Shown: positions 17,139-25,472, counted from the first letter of the stretch. The stretch: 64,000 nucleotides of DNA from Oceaniglobus trochenteri (GCF_020529025.1 NZ_JACNMM010000016.1:1-64000), one strand, 5' to 3'. Numbers and translations are program-made. Notes: a model not told the origin generated them from the letters alone.

Positions 17139-17729
17139 ATGAAGATTTCAAATTTCATCCCGACAGCCGCCGCCGCCGTTTTTGCACTGGGTACATCGGC
17201 CAGCGTCGCCGCAGCCGAGACCTGCGTTATCGCCCTGCCGTTCGATTTCGGCAGCGCGGCCGTGTCGACCACGAACAAGGGCCTGCTGGATATTGTTCGC
17301 AGCAAATACAATGGCAAAACCGTCGATCTGGCGGGTTACACCGATGCCGTCGGTTCCGAAGCCGCGAACCTGGCACTGTCCAAGCGCCGTGCAGCAACGG
17401 TTTCCGACTATCTGACCAGTGGCACCTCGATCAAGGTGAACAACGCCACCGGCTTTGGTGAGAGCAACCTGAAGGTCGCCGATACCGGCCCGAATCAGCT
17501 GAACCGCCGCGTGGAAGTGACGGTTTCCGATTGTAAGGCCGAAGACTTTGACAACCTGCCTGCCGGTGCGGGCCTGCTGGGCGGTGCCGGTGCGGCAGCC
17601 GCTATCCTCGGCGCGATCGTGATCATCGGCGCCCTGGGCGACAACGGTGGCGGCGACGGCACCAGCGGATCGGGCTCGGGTTCGGGTTCGGGCAGCACCG
17701 GTGGTTCGGGCAGCGGTGGCGGCAACTAA
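17139..17729 (+). CDS. OmpA-domain periplasmic/envelope protein with Gly-Ser tail
   Basis: The 196-aa protein has a signal peptide (1-26), then an OmpA-like peptidoglycan-binding fold: IALPFDFGSAAVSTTNKGLL, VDLAGYTDAVGSEAANLALS, KRRAATVSDYL, and ATGFGESNLKVADTGPNQLN followed by RRVEVTV. After about residue 138 comes a hydrophobic helix (LLGGAGAAAAILGAIVIIGA) and a GSGSGSG-rich tail. A C-terminal membrane helix after the OmpA domain is unusual; the tail may extend from or into the envelope. ATG 17139 follows GGTGAGGA. A terminator follows the stop. Confidence 0.8.
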   Translation: MKISNFIPTAAAAVFALGTSASVAAAETCVIALPFDFGSAAVSTTNKGLLDIVRSKYNGKTVDLAGYTDAVGSEAANLALSKRRAATVSDYLTSGTSIKVNNATGFGESNLKVADTGPNQLNRRVEVTVSDCKAEDFDNLPAGAGLLGGAGAAAAILGAIVIIGALGDNGGGDGTSGSGSGSGSGSTGGSGSGGGN

Positions 17730-17760
17730 GCCGCTCCGACCCAAGACCACAGACTTTCGG

Positions 17761-17786
17761 AACGGCGCCTTCGGGCGCCGTTCTTC
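17761..17786 (+). terminator. Rho-independent terminator after the OmpA-domain gene
   Basis: Perfect 9-bp stem AACGGCGCC / GGCGCCGTT closed by a TTCG tetraloop (17761-17782), followed by CTTCG. Confidence 0.8.
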
Positions 17787-17855
17787 GTTTGCAGTCGGGC
17801 AAGGAACAATATCGGGCAGGGCGCGTTTTTCCTTCAACTTGAAAGGGAAAACACC

Positions 17856-17924
17856 ATGAACGGGATCATCTACCTAGTCGGACTTATCGTCATCGTCTTG
17901 GCGATCGTGCAGTTCGTCCTGTAA
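17856..17924 (+). CDS. 22-aa single-helix membrane peptide
   Basis: The frame encodes MNGIIYLVGLIVIVLAIVQF plus VL: one complete hydrophobic helix and nothing else. GAAAGGGAAA lies about 7 nt before the ATG. Very short MNGIIYLVGL-type proteins recur in alphaproteobacterial genomes, which is why I list it, but I cannot run the comparison here. Its last 51 nt overlap, on the opposite strand, the 3' end of the ArsR gene. Function unknown. Confidence 0.5.
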   Translation: MNGIIYLVGLIVIVLAIVQFVL

Positions 17925-18254
17925 CCCATCGCAACCGGCAAGTTCGGTTTCCAGAAAGCGTTCGAAGGCATCCAGATGGATGGCTTCGAACTGTCCGAAG
18001 GCCTGCATCCAGATCGAAGCATCGCGCAGGGCATCGGGCTCCAGCTTGCACCACTTCACCCGCCCGCGCTTTTCCTGCGTGATCAGGCCTGCCGTGGCCA
18101 GAACGCCAAGGTGCTTTGAAATGGCGGCAAGCGAGGTCGAGAAACCGTGCGCCACATCGGTCACGGCCATGTCGTCTTCCAGCAACATTGACAGGATCCG
18201 CCGCCTTGTGGGATCGGCCAGGGCGGCGAAAATGGTGTCGAGGTTCTGGCTCAT
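17874..18254 (-). CDS. ArsR-family transcriptional repressor
   Basis: A 126-aa winged HTH protein: MSQNLDTIFAALADPTRRRI, LEDDMAVTDVAHGFSTSLAA, ISKHLGVLATAGLI and KRGRVKWCKLEPDAL. It belongs to the SdpR-like ArsR group that usually controls SRPBCC or small-ligand genes; metal-binding CxC motifs are absent. ATG 18254 is chosen because the alternative TTG at 18290 would lie inside the palindrome at 18287-18302, which looks like its operator. The Asp-rich C-terminus overlaps the 22-aa peptide gene in antisense. Confidence 0.85.
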   Translation of the reverse strand: MSQNLDTIFAALADPTRRRILSMLLEDDMAVTDVAHGFSTSLAAISKHLGVLATAGLITQEKRGRVKWCKLEPDALRDASIWMQAFGQFEAIHLDAFERFLETELAGCDGLQDELHDRQDDDDKSD

Positions 18255-18286
18255 GGCCCGAGCAGTGGCACTGCCCTGAATGTTCG

Positions 18287-18302
18287 TCAACCGTATGGTT
18301 GA
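18287..18302. promoter_or_regulatory. ArsR-type operator palindrome
   Basis: TCAACC-GTAT-GGTTGA is a perfect inverted repeat (6-4-6) located 33 bp upstream of the arsR start codon. Sites of this shape bind SdpR-type ArsR dimers. The simplest reading is autoregulation. Confidence 0.65.
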
Positions 18303-18426
18303 ATATGGCTTTGGCGGGCATTCCAGCCTGAGGGTGAGGAGCGGCGCAGGATTGCCTTTGCTGACCGCAAGATAAAGCGAGTAATTTCAATGAATTATAC
18401 GGCCCGTTCTGCGTTGCAGCGACGGC

Positions 18427-18455
18427 TTGACTCGGGGCGCCGGCATTCATAGTGT
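18427..18455 (+). promoter_or_regulatory. Candidate sigma-70 promoter of the atp F0 operon
   Basis: TTGACT (18427-18432), 17-nt spacer, TAGTGT (18450-18455), 28 nt before the atpI start. The -35 is 5/6 and the -10 is 4/6 of consensus. Confidence 0.4.
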
Positions 18456-18483
18456 CCGCGCAGCCGTCCAGAGGGGGTGTGCC

Positions 18484-18825
18484 TTGGCCGATGATCCGCA
18501 GAGCGAGCGCATGAAGGCGCTGGACCGCAAGATCGCCGCTGCCAAACAGGCCAATGCCCCCAAGGCGCGGCAGGATGAACACTATTCCACGGCGAACATC
18601 GCCTGGCGAATGGTGATCGAGCTTGTGGCCGGTCTTGGGATCGGCTTTGGCATCGGGTACGGGCTGGATGTGCTGATGGGCACGCTGCCCATATTCATGC
18701 TGATATTCATAGGCCTGGGGCTGGCTGCCGGTGTGAAGACGATGATGCGCACCGCGAAAGAGCTTCAGGACGACGCGATACGCGCGGCGGGCGAAGACCC
18801 GCACGCGTCTGACAAAAGGGACTGA
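18484..18825 (+). CDS. atpI: ATP synthase accessory protein AtpI
   Basis: A 113-aa membrane protein, the assembly factor encoded first in atp operons, proposed to help c-ring assembly and cation handling. After a basic N-terminal helix (DPQSERMKALDRKIAAAKQ) come two membrane segments: NIAWRMVIELVAGLGIGFG and GTLPIFMLIFIGLGLAAGV. The start is a TTG at 18484 preceded by AGAGGGGG; no ATG gives a sensible N-terminus. atpB follows after 6 nt. Confidence 0.88.
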   Translation: MADDPQSERMKALDRKIAAAKQANAPKARQDEHYSTANIAWRMVIELVAGLGIGFGIGYGLDVLMGTLPIFMLIFIGLGLAAGVKTMMRTAKELQDDAIRAAGEDPHASDKRD

Positions 18826-18831
18826 GGGCAC

Positions 18832-19578
18832 ATGGCAGCCGAAGGCGGAAGCGGTCTGAGTATTCATCCGATGGACCAGTTCAAGGTTCAGCCCCTGTTC
18901 GGGGACGGACCGGTGGGCATGTTCACCATCACCAACGTCACCCTGTGGCTGGCGCTGGCCGTCGGTGCGGTTCTGCTTCTCATGGTGCTGGGCACCAAGG
19001 GGCGCGCCGTGATCCCCGGGCGGGCGCAGTCGGTGGCCGAACTGGCCTATGGCTTCGTGCACAAGATGGTCGAGGACGTGTCGGGCAAGGAGGGGCTCAA
19101 GTATTTCCCCTACATCATGACGCTGTTCCTCTTCATCGTATTCGCCAACTTCCTGGGCCTGATCCCCATGTCCTTCACCACGACCAGCCACATCGCCGTT
19201 ACCGCGGTGCTGGCTCTGGGCGTGTTCCTGACCGTCACCATCCTGGGTTTCGTGAAGAACGGATCGAAGTTCCTGGGCCTGTTCTGGGTGTCCAGCGCGC
19301 CCCTGGCCCTGCGCCCGATCCTGGCGATCATCGAGCTTATCTCGTACTTCGTGCGCCCGGTCAGCCACTCCATCCGTCTTGCGGGCAACATCATGGCCGG
19401 TCACGCCGTGCTGAAGGTGTTCGCCGGTTTCGCAGCCGTCACCGCCGTGGCGCCGATCGCCATCGCGGGCATGGTCGGGGTCTATGCCCTGGAAGTGCTG
19501 GTGGCCTTCATCCAGGCCTATGTTTTCACGATCCTGACCTGTGTGTACCTCAAGGATGCCCTGCATCCCGGTCACTGA
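18832..19578 (+). CDS. atpB: ATP synthase F0 subunit a
   Basis: The 248-aa stator membrane subunit forms the proton half-channels. It has five to six membrane helices; the essential arginine is Arg182 in [10 protein letters not shown], in the helix facing the c-ring, and the last helix contains [22 protein letters not shown] 18832 has GAGGG upstream. It is second in the atpI-B-E-b'-b operon. Confidence 0.97.
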   Translation: MAAEGGSGLSIHPMDQFKVQPLFGDGPVGMFTITNVTLWLALAVGAVLLLMVLGTKGRAVIPGRAQSVAELAYGFVHKMVEDVSGKEGLKYFPYIMTLFLFIVFANFLGLIPMSFTTTSHIAVTAVLALGVFLTVTILGFVKNGSKFLGLFWVSSAPLALRPILAIIELISYFVRPVSHSIRLAGNIMAGHAVLKVFAGFAAVTAVAPIAIAGMVGVYALEVLVAFIQAYVFTILTCVYLKDALHPGH

Positions 19579-19635
19579 CGGTCAGCCCGACACAACATCA
19601 CATCAATACCTAATTCCATCGTAAGGAGAGAAGAC

Positions 19636-19872
19636 ATGGAAGGCGATATCGCACAAATGGGTCAATTCATCGGTGCCGGCCTGGCCGCCATCGGTTCCGG
19701 CGCCGCCGCCATCGGTGTGGGCCACGTTGCAGGCAACTTCCTGGCGGGCGCCCTGCGCAACCCGTCGGCTGCCGCAGCCCAGACCGCGACCCTGTTCATC
19801 GGCATCGCATTCGCAGAAGCGCTGGGGATCTTCTCGTTCCTCGTCGCGCTGCTGCTGATGTTCGCTGTCTGA
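19636..19872 (+). CDS. atpE: ATP synthase F0 subunit c
   Basis: The 78-aa proteolipid of the rotor ring: two helices joined by the polar loop ALRNPSAAA, with the proton-carrying carboxylate Glu61 in [13 protein letters not shown]. GGxGxG-type packing residues occur in helix 1 ([15 protein letters not shown]). The ribosome site AAGGAGAG precedes the ATG, consistent with the high expression needed for c. The residues around Glu61 do not suggest sodium specificity. Confidence 0.97.
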   Translation: MEGDIAQMGQFIGAGLAAIGSGAAAIGVGHVAGNFLAGALRNPSAAAAQTATLFIGIAFAEALGIFSFLVALLLMFAV

Positions 19873-19945
19873 TCCAGCTTGATCCTTACGGCCGGGTGGG
19901 CGGAAACGCCCGCCCGGTGGATTGCAAGGTTTCAAGGGGGACGAC

Positions 19946-20488
19946 ATGGCAACCGAAACAGCTGGGCACGGGGCCGATACGGTCGCCCATGAGATCGAGG
20001 CGGGGATGCCCCAGCTCGATTTCTCGACCTTCCCGAACCAGATATTCTGGCTGATCGTAGCGCTGTTTGCGATCTATTTCATTCTGTCCCGCATCGCTTT
20101 GCCGCGCATCGGGTCGGTTCTGGCCGAACGCCAGGGGACGATCACCAACGACATCGCCGCTGCCGAAGAGCTGAAGCTGAAGGCCGTCGAGGCCGAGAAG
20201 GCCTATGACAAGGCGCTGGCCGATGCCCGCGCCGAGGCAGGACGCATCGTGGCCGCCGCCAAGGCCGAGATTCAGGCCGATCTGGACGACGCGATCCAGA
20301 AGGCCGACGCCGAAATCGCAGCCAAATCCGCCGAGTCGGAAAAGGCGATCAACGAGATCCGCGCCGGTGCCATGGAAAGCGTCGAGGCCGTGGCCAAGGA
20401 TACGGCCGGGGCAATCGTTGCCGCACTGGGTGGGTCCACCGATCAGGGCGACATCGACGGTGCCGTTCAAAGCCGGTTGAAGGGGTGA
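19946..20488 (+). CDS. atpX: ATP synthase F0 subunit b'
   Basis: The 180-aa peripheral stalk subunit has an N-terminal membrane helix ([20 protein letters not shown], about 29-48) and a long Ala/Glu/Lys-rich coiled coil. It is one of two b-type subunits in tandem, the b/b' heterodimer of phototrophic and related alphaproteobacteria. ATG 19946 follows CAAGGGGG; the TTG-initiated extension at 19922 is not needed. Confidence 0.93.
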   Translation: MATETAGHGADTVAHEIEAGMPQLDFSTFPNQIFWLIVALFAIYFILSRIALPRIGSVLAERQGTITNDIAAAEELKLKAVEAEKAYDKALADARAEAGRIVAAAKAEIQADLDDAIQKADAEIAAKSAESEKAINEIRAGAMESVEAVAKDTAGAIVAALGGSTDQGDIDGAVQSRLKG

Positions 20489-20493
20489 GAGAT

Positions 20494-21054
20494 ATGCGCA
20501 AGTTGACACTCGCCCTGACGGTCGCGCTGGCGGCAACGCCCGCACTTGCGGCATCGGGGCCGTTCTTTTCGCTGGGCAACACGGACTTCGTGGTCCTGAT
20601 CGCCTTCATCCTGTTCATCGCGGTGCTGATCTATTTCAAGGTTCCGCCGATGCTGACGGCGATGCTGGACAAGCGGTCGGACGAGATCAAGTCGAACCTG
20701 GACGAGGCCCGCAGCCTGCGTGAGGAGGCTCAGACCCTTCTGGCATCCTACGAGCGCAAGCAGGGCGAAGTTCAGGCCCAGGCCGACCGTATCGTCGCCG
20801 CCGCCAAGGAGGAGGCCGACAGTGCCGCCGCCAAGGCCAAGGCCGACCTCGAGGTTTCGATCCAGCGGCGTCTGCGTGCAGCGGAAGAGCAGATCGAATC
20901 GGCACAGAGCAACGCCGTGAAGGAAGTGCGCGACCGCGCGATCCAGGTGGCTGTCGCTGCTGCGGCCGATGTGCTGACCAAGCAGACCGATGGCAAGCGG
21001 GCATCGGCCCTGATCGACGATTCGATCAAGACGGTCGAGGCCAAGCTGCACTGA
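20494..21054 (+). CDS. atpF: ATP synthase F0 subunit b
   Basis: The 186-aa second peripheral stalk subunit has a membrane helix (FVVLIAFILFIAVLIYFKVP, about 31-50) preceded by a cleavable-looking N-terminal segment (MRKLTLALTVALAATPALAA). The coiled coil RSDEIKSNLDEARSLREEAQ follows. It starts 5 nt after the b' stop and ends the F0 operon; the F1 genes are not in this window, as in other Rhodobacterales with a split ATP synthase. Confidence 0.95.
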   Translation: MRKLTLALTVALAATPALAASGPFFSLGNTDFVVLIAFILFIAVLIYFKVPPMLTAMLDKRSDEIKSNLDEARSLREEAQTLLASYERKQGEVQAQADRIVAAAKEEADSAAAKAKADLEVSIQRRLRAAEEQIESAQSNAVKEVRDRAIQVAVAAAADVLTKQTDGKRASALIDDSIKTVEAKLH

Positions 21055-21079
21055 TCGCAGCGTCTGGTGTAGAATTTGG

Positions 21080-21112
21080 AAAAGGCCCGGGGCGGATGCT
21101 CCGGGCCTTTTT
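21080..21112 (+). terminator. Rho-independent terminator of the F0 operon
   Basis: Stem AAAGGCCCGG / CCGGGCCTTT (21081-21090 with 21101-21110), 10-nt loop, then TT. Confidence 0.85.
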
Positions 21113-21185
21113 CCTTGGGGCGCCTCTCTTGCCTGAGGTTGCGCCCTTGGTGGGCGCCGGACTGGGGCGCTGCCCCAGACCCCGG

Positions 21186-21206
21186 GATATTTCAGGACCA
21201 AAGATG
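21186..21206. repeat. Dispersed intergenic repeat, copy 1 (GATATTT...CCAAAGATG)
   Basis: GATATTTCAGGACCAAAGAT plus G is shared exactly with 60915-60935. Related shorter-core copies (GAGTATTT...CAAAGAAGAA) lie at 56467-56487 and, on the minus strand, at 62635-62663. This copy lies just downstream of the F0 terminator. Confidence 0.7.
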
Positions 21207-21213
21207 GGGGCAC

Positions 21214-21975
21214 CTAGCGGGCCTGTTCGTGTTCCAGCCTTTGGCGCGCGATGGTTTCGTTGCGTTCCGCTGCGTGCTGGTCGCTGAGGGCCGTGCGGAC
21301 ATAATCGAGATGGGTTTCGATGGCGGCCCGGGCGGCTGCCGGATCGCGGGCCTGGAGCGCGGCGTTGATGAGGCGGTGCTGGTCGAGCAGCATGGCGCGG
21401 GTGGTGCGTTGCTTGAACATCACCTGCCTGTTGTAGAAGACGCCCTGGCGCAGCAGGTCGTACATCGAGCGCATCATGTGCAGCATCACGACATTATGGC
21501 CGGCCTCGATGATGGCAAGGTGGAAGGCGGCGTCGAGCTGCGAGTCCTGTTCGGGGTCGCCGCTGCTGTGCTCCATCTTTTCCAGCAGGGTCTGGACCAG
21601 CCGCAGATCGGTTTCGGTGCCGTGGCGGGCGGCGCGTTCAGCGGCCAGCCCCTCCATGTCGCGGCGGAAGGCGATGTAGTCGAAGACTGCCTCGGGGTGG
21701 GCGGAGAAGAGTTGGGTCAGGGCCGGGGGGAAGGCGGCGCCCAGGCTGGCGGAAACGAAGATGCCTGCATTGGCCCGGCTTTCCAGCAGGCCGCGCGATT
21801 GCAGGGCGGCGATTGCCTCGCGCAGGGAGGGGCGGGAGACGCCCAGTTTCTCGGCAAGGTCGCGTTCGGAGGGAAGCCTTTCGCCGGGGCGCAGGATGCC
21901 GCGCAGGATCAGCAGTTCGATCTGGCGCACCACGGCGCCGGATAGCTTTTCGGGCTGCACCCTCTGAAACGGCAT
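21214..21975 (-). CDS. GntR-family regulator with FCD effector domain (PdhR/FadR type)
   Basis: A 253-aa protein: an N-terminal winged HTH (LLILRGILRPGERLPSERDL, AEKLGVSRPSLREAIAALQS; about 22-65) and an FCD helical domain from about 90 with the metal/ligand histidines in FHLAIIEAGHN and IETHLDYV. The HTH is closest in pattern to PdhR/LldR-like repressors of organic-acid genes. No target gene is adjacent. A TGGTCA...TGACCA inverted repeat 21 bp upstream of its start suggests autoregulation. Confidence 0.88.
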   Translation of the reverse strand: MPFQRVQPEKLSGAVVRQIELLILRGILRPGERLPSERDLAEKLGVSRPSLREAIAALQSRGLLESRANAGIFVSASLGAAFPPALTQLFSAHPEAVFDYIAFRRDMEGLAAERAARHGTETDLRLVQTLLEKMEHSSGDPEQDSQLDAAFHLAIIEAGHNVVMLHMMRSMYDLLRQGVFYNRQVMFKQRTTRAMLLDQHRLINAALQARDPAAARAAIETHLDYVRTALSDQHAAERNETIARQRLEHEQAR

Positions 21976-21996
21976 GGTCTGGGCCCCCGGTTGAAT

Positions 21997-22015
21997 TGGT
22001 CAAACGATATGACCA
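21997..22015. promoter_or_regulatory. Candidate GntR/FCD operator
   Basis: Perfect arms TGGTCA (21997-22002) and TGACCA (22010-22015), 7 nt apart, directly upstream of the GntR gene. FCD regulators typically bind TGGT-Nx-ACCA; the spacing here is longer than in PdhR sites. Confidence 0.5.
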
Positions 22016-22040
22016 GCGGCGAAAGGGGGCAAGGGCAACG

Positions 22041-22070
22041 AAAAAGGCCGGGCGCTGTGGCCCGGCCTTT
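22041..22070 (-). terminator. Rho-independent terminator after the OmpA-like lipoprotein
   Basis: Perfect stem AAAGGCCGGG / CCCGGCCTTT (22043-22052 with 22061-22070). On the minus strand it is followed by TTTC, ending the gene at 22091-22744. Confidence 0.8.
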
Positions 22071-22090
22071 CCCTGCATCTGCTGTCCCGA

Positions 22091-22744
22091 TCAGTTGGTC
22101 GGGCGGATGATGATGTCGACGCGGCGGTTCTGCGCCCGGCCATCGGGGGTGAGGTTCGAGGCGAGGGGGCTGTCTTCGCCCATGCCCACGGCGCGCAGGC
22201 GCGATGATGACACGCCGTTCGAGGCCAGGATCGCAGTGACGGCCTGGGCGCGGCGCTGGGATAGGTCCAGATTGTAGGCGCTGGAGCCGGTGTTGTCGGT
22301 GTGGCCCTGAACCTCGACCACCGAATTCGGGTAGCGGTTGAGGTTGGCGGCCAGCACACCAAGATCGCTGCGCAGCCCGCTGGCGACGGCTGTGCTGTCG
22401 GTGGCGAAGAGGATGTCCTGGGGCATGCGCACCAGAAGATCGTTGCCGCGGTTCACGACCTCGATCTGGCCATTGCCGAAGTCGCCACGCAGTTCCGCCG
22501 CCTGCTTGTCGAGGATGTTGCCGACAACGGCACCACCGGCGGCGCCGATGGCCGCGCCGATGGCGGCGTTCTTCAGGCGGTCGCTGCCGCTTTCCTTGGT
22601 GCCGCCCAGAACGGCGCCGATGGCGGCACCGGTCAGCGCGCCGGTGCGGGTGCGGTTGGGATCGCCTGTCATCGGGTCGGTACAGGCCGTCAGGGCAAAG
22701 GTGCCTGCGGTCGCGGCCAGAAGGGCATATCGTTTAGAAATCAT
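22091..22744 (-). CDS. OmpA-family outer-membrane lipoprotein
   Basis: The 217-aa protein has a lipoprotein signal ending in FALTAC (Cys21), then a Gly-zipper region (GALTGAAIGAVLGG and AAIGAAIGAAGGAVVG, about 35-75) and a C-terminal OmpA/peptidoglycan-binding domain (VVEVQGHTDNTGSSAYNLDL, SQRRAQAV, VGMGEDSPLASN, NRRVDIIIRP). The layout is that of YiaD-type lipoproteins. It likely anchors the outer membrane to peptidoglycan. ATG 22744 is chosen because the signal peptide begins there; the upstream frame adds unrelated residues. Confidence 0.88.
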   Translation of the reverse strand: MISKRYALLAATAGTFALTACTDPMTGDPNRTRTGALTGAAIGAVLGGTKESGSDRLKNAAIGAAIGAAGGAVVGNILDKQAAELRGDFGNGQIEVVNRGNDLLVRMPQDILFATDSTAVASGLRSDLGVLAANLNRYPNSVVEVQGHTDNTGSSAYNLDLSQRRAQAVTAILASNGVSSSRLRAVGMGEDSPLASNLTPDGRAQNRRVDIIIRPTN

Positions 22745-22860
22745 TTTGTCCTCGCTCGAATTTCGACACATCTCCAACGTGTGATATAGGCCATCGGGTT
22801 CCATACCTGACAGGAAGAAATGCGCCGTCGGCGGATGATCGCCGCACGTTTGCGTGTGGT

Positions 22861-23706
22861 TCAGAGATCGGTGACGGCCGATTCATGGGCCAGCATGGCG
22901 CGTTTCACCGGCAGGCCCCAGTGATAGCCCCCCAATCCGCCGGATTTGCGCAGGGCCCGGTGGCAGGGAATCAGCCAGCTTACGGGGTTGCGGCCCACGG
23001 CGGTGCCCACGGCGCGTACGGCCTTGGGGTTGCCGATGCTCTGGGCGATGTCGCCATAGGTGGTGACATGGCCGGTGGGCACGGTCAGCAGCGCTTCCCA
23101 GACCTGCAACTGGAAGGGCGCCCCGATCAGGTAAAGCGGCGTGGGGTCATCGCCCGCCGCCGCCCCGAAGGCCGAACGCACCCAGGGGCGCAGCATTCCC
23201 GCGTCTTCGCGAAAGGTGGCGCGGGGCCAGCGCGCCATCAGGTCGTCGCGGGCTGCCGCTTCGCCGGTTTCCGCGGTGAAGGCCATGCCGCAGATGCCCC
23301 TTTCGGTGCCCAAGACAAGGGCAGGGCCGAAGGGGCTGTCGAAGAGACCATGGCGGATGGTCAGCTCCGCGCCCTGGCGGGCGAAATCGCCCGGCGACAT
23401 GGATTCCCAGCGCAGGAAAAGATCGTGCAGCCGTGCATTGCCCGAAAGCCCCACGGCATCGGCGGTGGCCAGCGTCGTGTGCCTGTCGCGCAGCAGGGTC
23501 TTGGCATGGCCCAGCCGCAGGTATTGCTGAAACCGCTTGGGCGAAATTCCGACCCAGCGCGAGAAGACCCGCTGGAAATGTGCCGGCGACAGGTTCATGT
23601 CACGGGCGATATCCTCAAGCGTCAGGTCGCGGCCTTCGGGGGCGTCCAGGCGTTCGATGGCGCGGCGCATCAGCGGCCAGTAATAACTTTGCTCGATATC
23701 TGACAT
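22861..23706 (-). CDS. AraC-type regulator fused to O6-methylguanine-DNA methyltransferase
   Basis: A 281-aa fusion: an AraC HTH pair at about 10-110 (LTLEDIARDMNLSPAHFQRV, RLGHAKTLL) and a C-terminal MGMT domain (about 115-281) with the alkyl-acceptor Cys248 in LIPCHRALRKSGGLGGYHWG and the DNA-reading helix VGTAVGRNP. The N-terminal Ada zinc domain with its Cys triad is missing, so it can repair O6-alkylguanine and may bind DNA but is not a full Ada phosphotriester sensor. It is divergent from nth, placing two repair genes back to back 132 bp apart. Confidence 0.92.
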   Translation of the reverse strand: MSDIEQSYYWPLMRRAIERLDAPEGRDLTLEDIARDMNLSPAHFQRVFSRWVGISPKRFQQYLRLGHAKTLLRDRHTTLATADAVGLSGNARLHDLFLRWESMSPGDFARQGAELTIRHGLFDSPFGPALVLGTERGICGMAFTAETGEAAARDDLMARWPRATFREDAGMLRPWVRSAFGAAAGDDPTPLYLIGAPFQLQVWEALLTVPTGHVTTYGDIAQSIGNPKAVRAVGTAVGRNPVSWLIPCHRALRKSGGLGGYHWGLPVKRAMLAHESAVTDL

Positions 23707-23838
23707 GGGGTGCCTTTCTGTCGTTGCGGTCAGAATAGGCGCGCCATGCCCGCTGCGCGATCCGGTTTTTGCGCATTGGCGCCCGGTTCGGGGCAATCCG
23801 GGCTTGTTTGGTCCCGGGCGCTTGGGCATTAGGGGGGC

Positions 23839-24483
23839 ATGGCGAAACAGCTTTCCTATCGCACGATCCACGAGATCTTTGCCCGGTTCCAGGCCGCCGA
23901 GCCGGAGCCCAAGGGCGAGCTTGAGCATGTGAACCTGTTCACGCTGGTGGTGGCCGTCGCGCTGAGCGCGCAGGCCACCGATGCCGGGGTGAACAAGGCG
24001 ACGCGCAAGTTGTTCGCCCTGGCCGACACGCCCGAAAAGATGCTGGAGCTGGGCGAGGAAGGCGTGACCGAGCATATCAAGACCATTGGCCTGTTTCGCA
24101 ACAAGGCGAAGAACGTCATCAAGCTCAGCCGCCTTCTGGTGGATGAATACGACGGTCAGGTGCCGTCGTCGCGCGCCGCGCTGCAATCGCTGCCCGGCGT
24201 CGGGCGCAAGACAGCCAACGTGGTGCTGAACATGTGGTTCGGCATTCCGGCGCAGGCGGTCGATACCCACATCTTCCGCCTTGGCAACCGCAGCGGAATC
24301 GCGCCGGGGCGCAATGTCGACGTGGTGGAACGCGCCATCGAAGACAACATCCCCGCCGAGTTCCAGCAGCACGCCCACCACTGGATGATCTTGCACGGAC
24401 GCTATGTCTGCCTGGCGCGCAAACCCAAATGCGCCGCCTGCCTGATCCGCGATCTCTGCGCCTACGAGGATAAGAACCTATGA
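23839..24483 (+). CDS. nth: Endonuclease III (DNA glycosylase/AP lyase)
   Basis: The 214-aa base-excision repair enzyme removes oxidised pyrimidines. It has the HhH motif with the catalytic lysine (LPGVGRKTANVVLN), the catalytic Asp in VDTHIFRLGNR, and a complete 4Fe-4S site C191-x6-C198-x2-C201-x5-C207. The stop overlaps the start of the next gene by 4 nt (ATGA). Confidence 0.96.
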   Translation: MAKQLSYRTIHEIFARFQAAEPEPKGELEHVNLFTLVVAVALSAQATDAGVNKATRKLFALADTPEKMLELGEEGVTEHIKTIGLFRNKAKNVIKLSRLLVDEYDGQVPSSRAALQSLPGVGRKTANVVLNMWFGIPAQAVDTHIFRLGNRSGIAPGRNVDVVERAIEDNIPAEFQQHAHHWMILHGRYVCLARKPKCAACLIRDLCAYEDKNL

Positions 24484-25472
24484 AGAAGTTTCAGGTTGTC
24501 GGTATCGGCAACGCAATGGTCGATGTGCTGGCCTCGTGCGACGATGCCTTCCTGGCCGAAAACGGTGTCGAGAAGGGCATCATGCAGCTGACCGACATGG
24601 CGCGCGGGGTCGAGCTTTACGGCAAGATCGGCCCGGCCAAGGAGATCAGCGGCGGTTCGGCGGCCAATACCATCGCGGGGATCGCGCATCTTGGCGGGCG
24701 GGCCGCCTATGTGGGCAAGGTGAAGGACGATCAACTGGGCGCGATCTTTGCCCATGACCTGCGCGCGCAGGGGGTCAGCTATGAAACCGCCATGGCCGGC
24801 CCCGAGGCCGATGGCGAAACCGGGCGCTGCATCGTTCTGGTGACGCCGGATGGCGAGCGGTCGATGAACACCTACCTTGGCGTGACCGAGTTTCTGGCGC
24901 CAAGCGACATCGACGAGGCCCGGATGGCCGAGGCCGAGTGGATCTACCTTGAAGGCTATCGCTTTGACGGGCCCGACAGCCACGCCGCCTTTGCCAAGGC
25001 CATCGCGGCCTGCAAGGGGGCGGGGGGCAAGGTTTCGCTTACGCTGTCCGATCCCTTCTGCGTGTCGCGCCACCGTGAGGCCTTCCGCGCCTTGATCCGC
25101 GATCACGCCGACCTGCTGTTCTGCAACCGCGCGGAAATGCTGTCGATGTACGAGACCGAGGATTTCGACGCCGCGCTGGCAAAGGCCGCGTCCGAGGTGG
25201 CCATGGTCGCCTGTACCGACAGCGAGAACGGCGCCCACATCCTGACGGGCGGGCAGCGTTGGCACGTTCCGGCGACGAAGGTGAAGGTGGTCGATGCCAC
25301 GGGCGCGGGCGATCTGTTCGCCGGGGCGTTCCTCTGGGCGCTGTGCGAAGGCATGTCCCCCGAGGATTGCGGGCGCGCCGGTTGCATCGCGGCGGGCGAG
25401 GTGATTTCCCATATCGGAGCCCGGGCCGAAACCGATCTGACCGCCCTGTTCAAGCGGCACGGGCTGGGCTGA
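24480..25472 (+). CDS. PfkB-family carbohydrate/nucleoside kinase
   Basis: A 330-aa ribokinase-type kinase with the N-terminal substrate motif ISGGSAANTIAGIAHLGGRA (about 58-77) and the C-terminal ATP/catalytic motif DATGAGDLFAGAFL (catalytic Asp in GAGD). Its layout is that of the adenosine kinase-like sub-group common next to nth in alphaproteobacteria; adenosine or a sugar is the likely substrate. It is translationally coupled to nth. Confidence 0.9.
   Translation: MKKFQVVGIGNAMVDVLASCDDAFLAENGVEKGIMQLTDMARGVELYGKIGPAKEISGGSAANTIAGIAHLGGRAAYVGKVKDDQLGAIFAHDLRAQGVSYETAMAGPEADGETGRCIVLVTPDGERSMNTYLGVTEFLAPSDIDEARMAEAEWIYLEGYRFDGPDSHAAFAKAIAACKGAGGKVSLTLSDPFCVSRHREAFRALIRDHADLLFCNRAEMLSMYETEDFDAALAKAASEVAMVACTDSENGAHILTGGQRWHVPATKVKVVDATGAGDLFAGAFLWALCEGMSPEDCGRAGCIAAGEVISHIGARAETDLTALFKRHGLG

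Noticed and set aside
22861-23706. Full Ada response regulator
   Set aside because: The N-terminal zinc domain with the methyl-accepting cysteine is absent; only AraC-HTH and MGMT domains are present.
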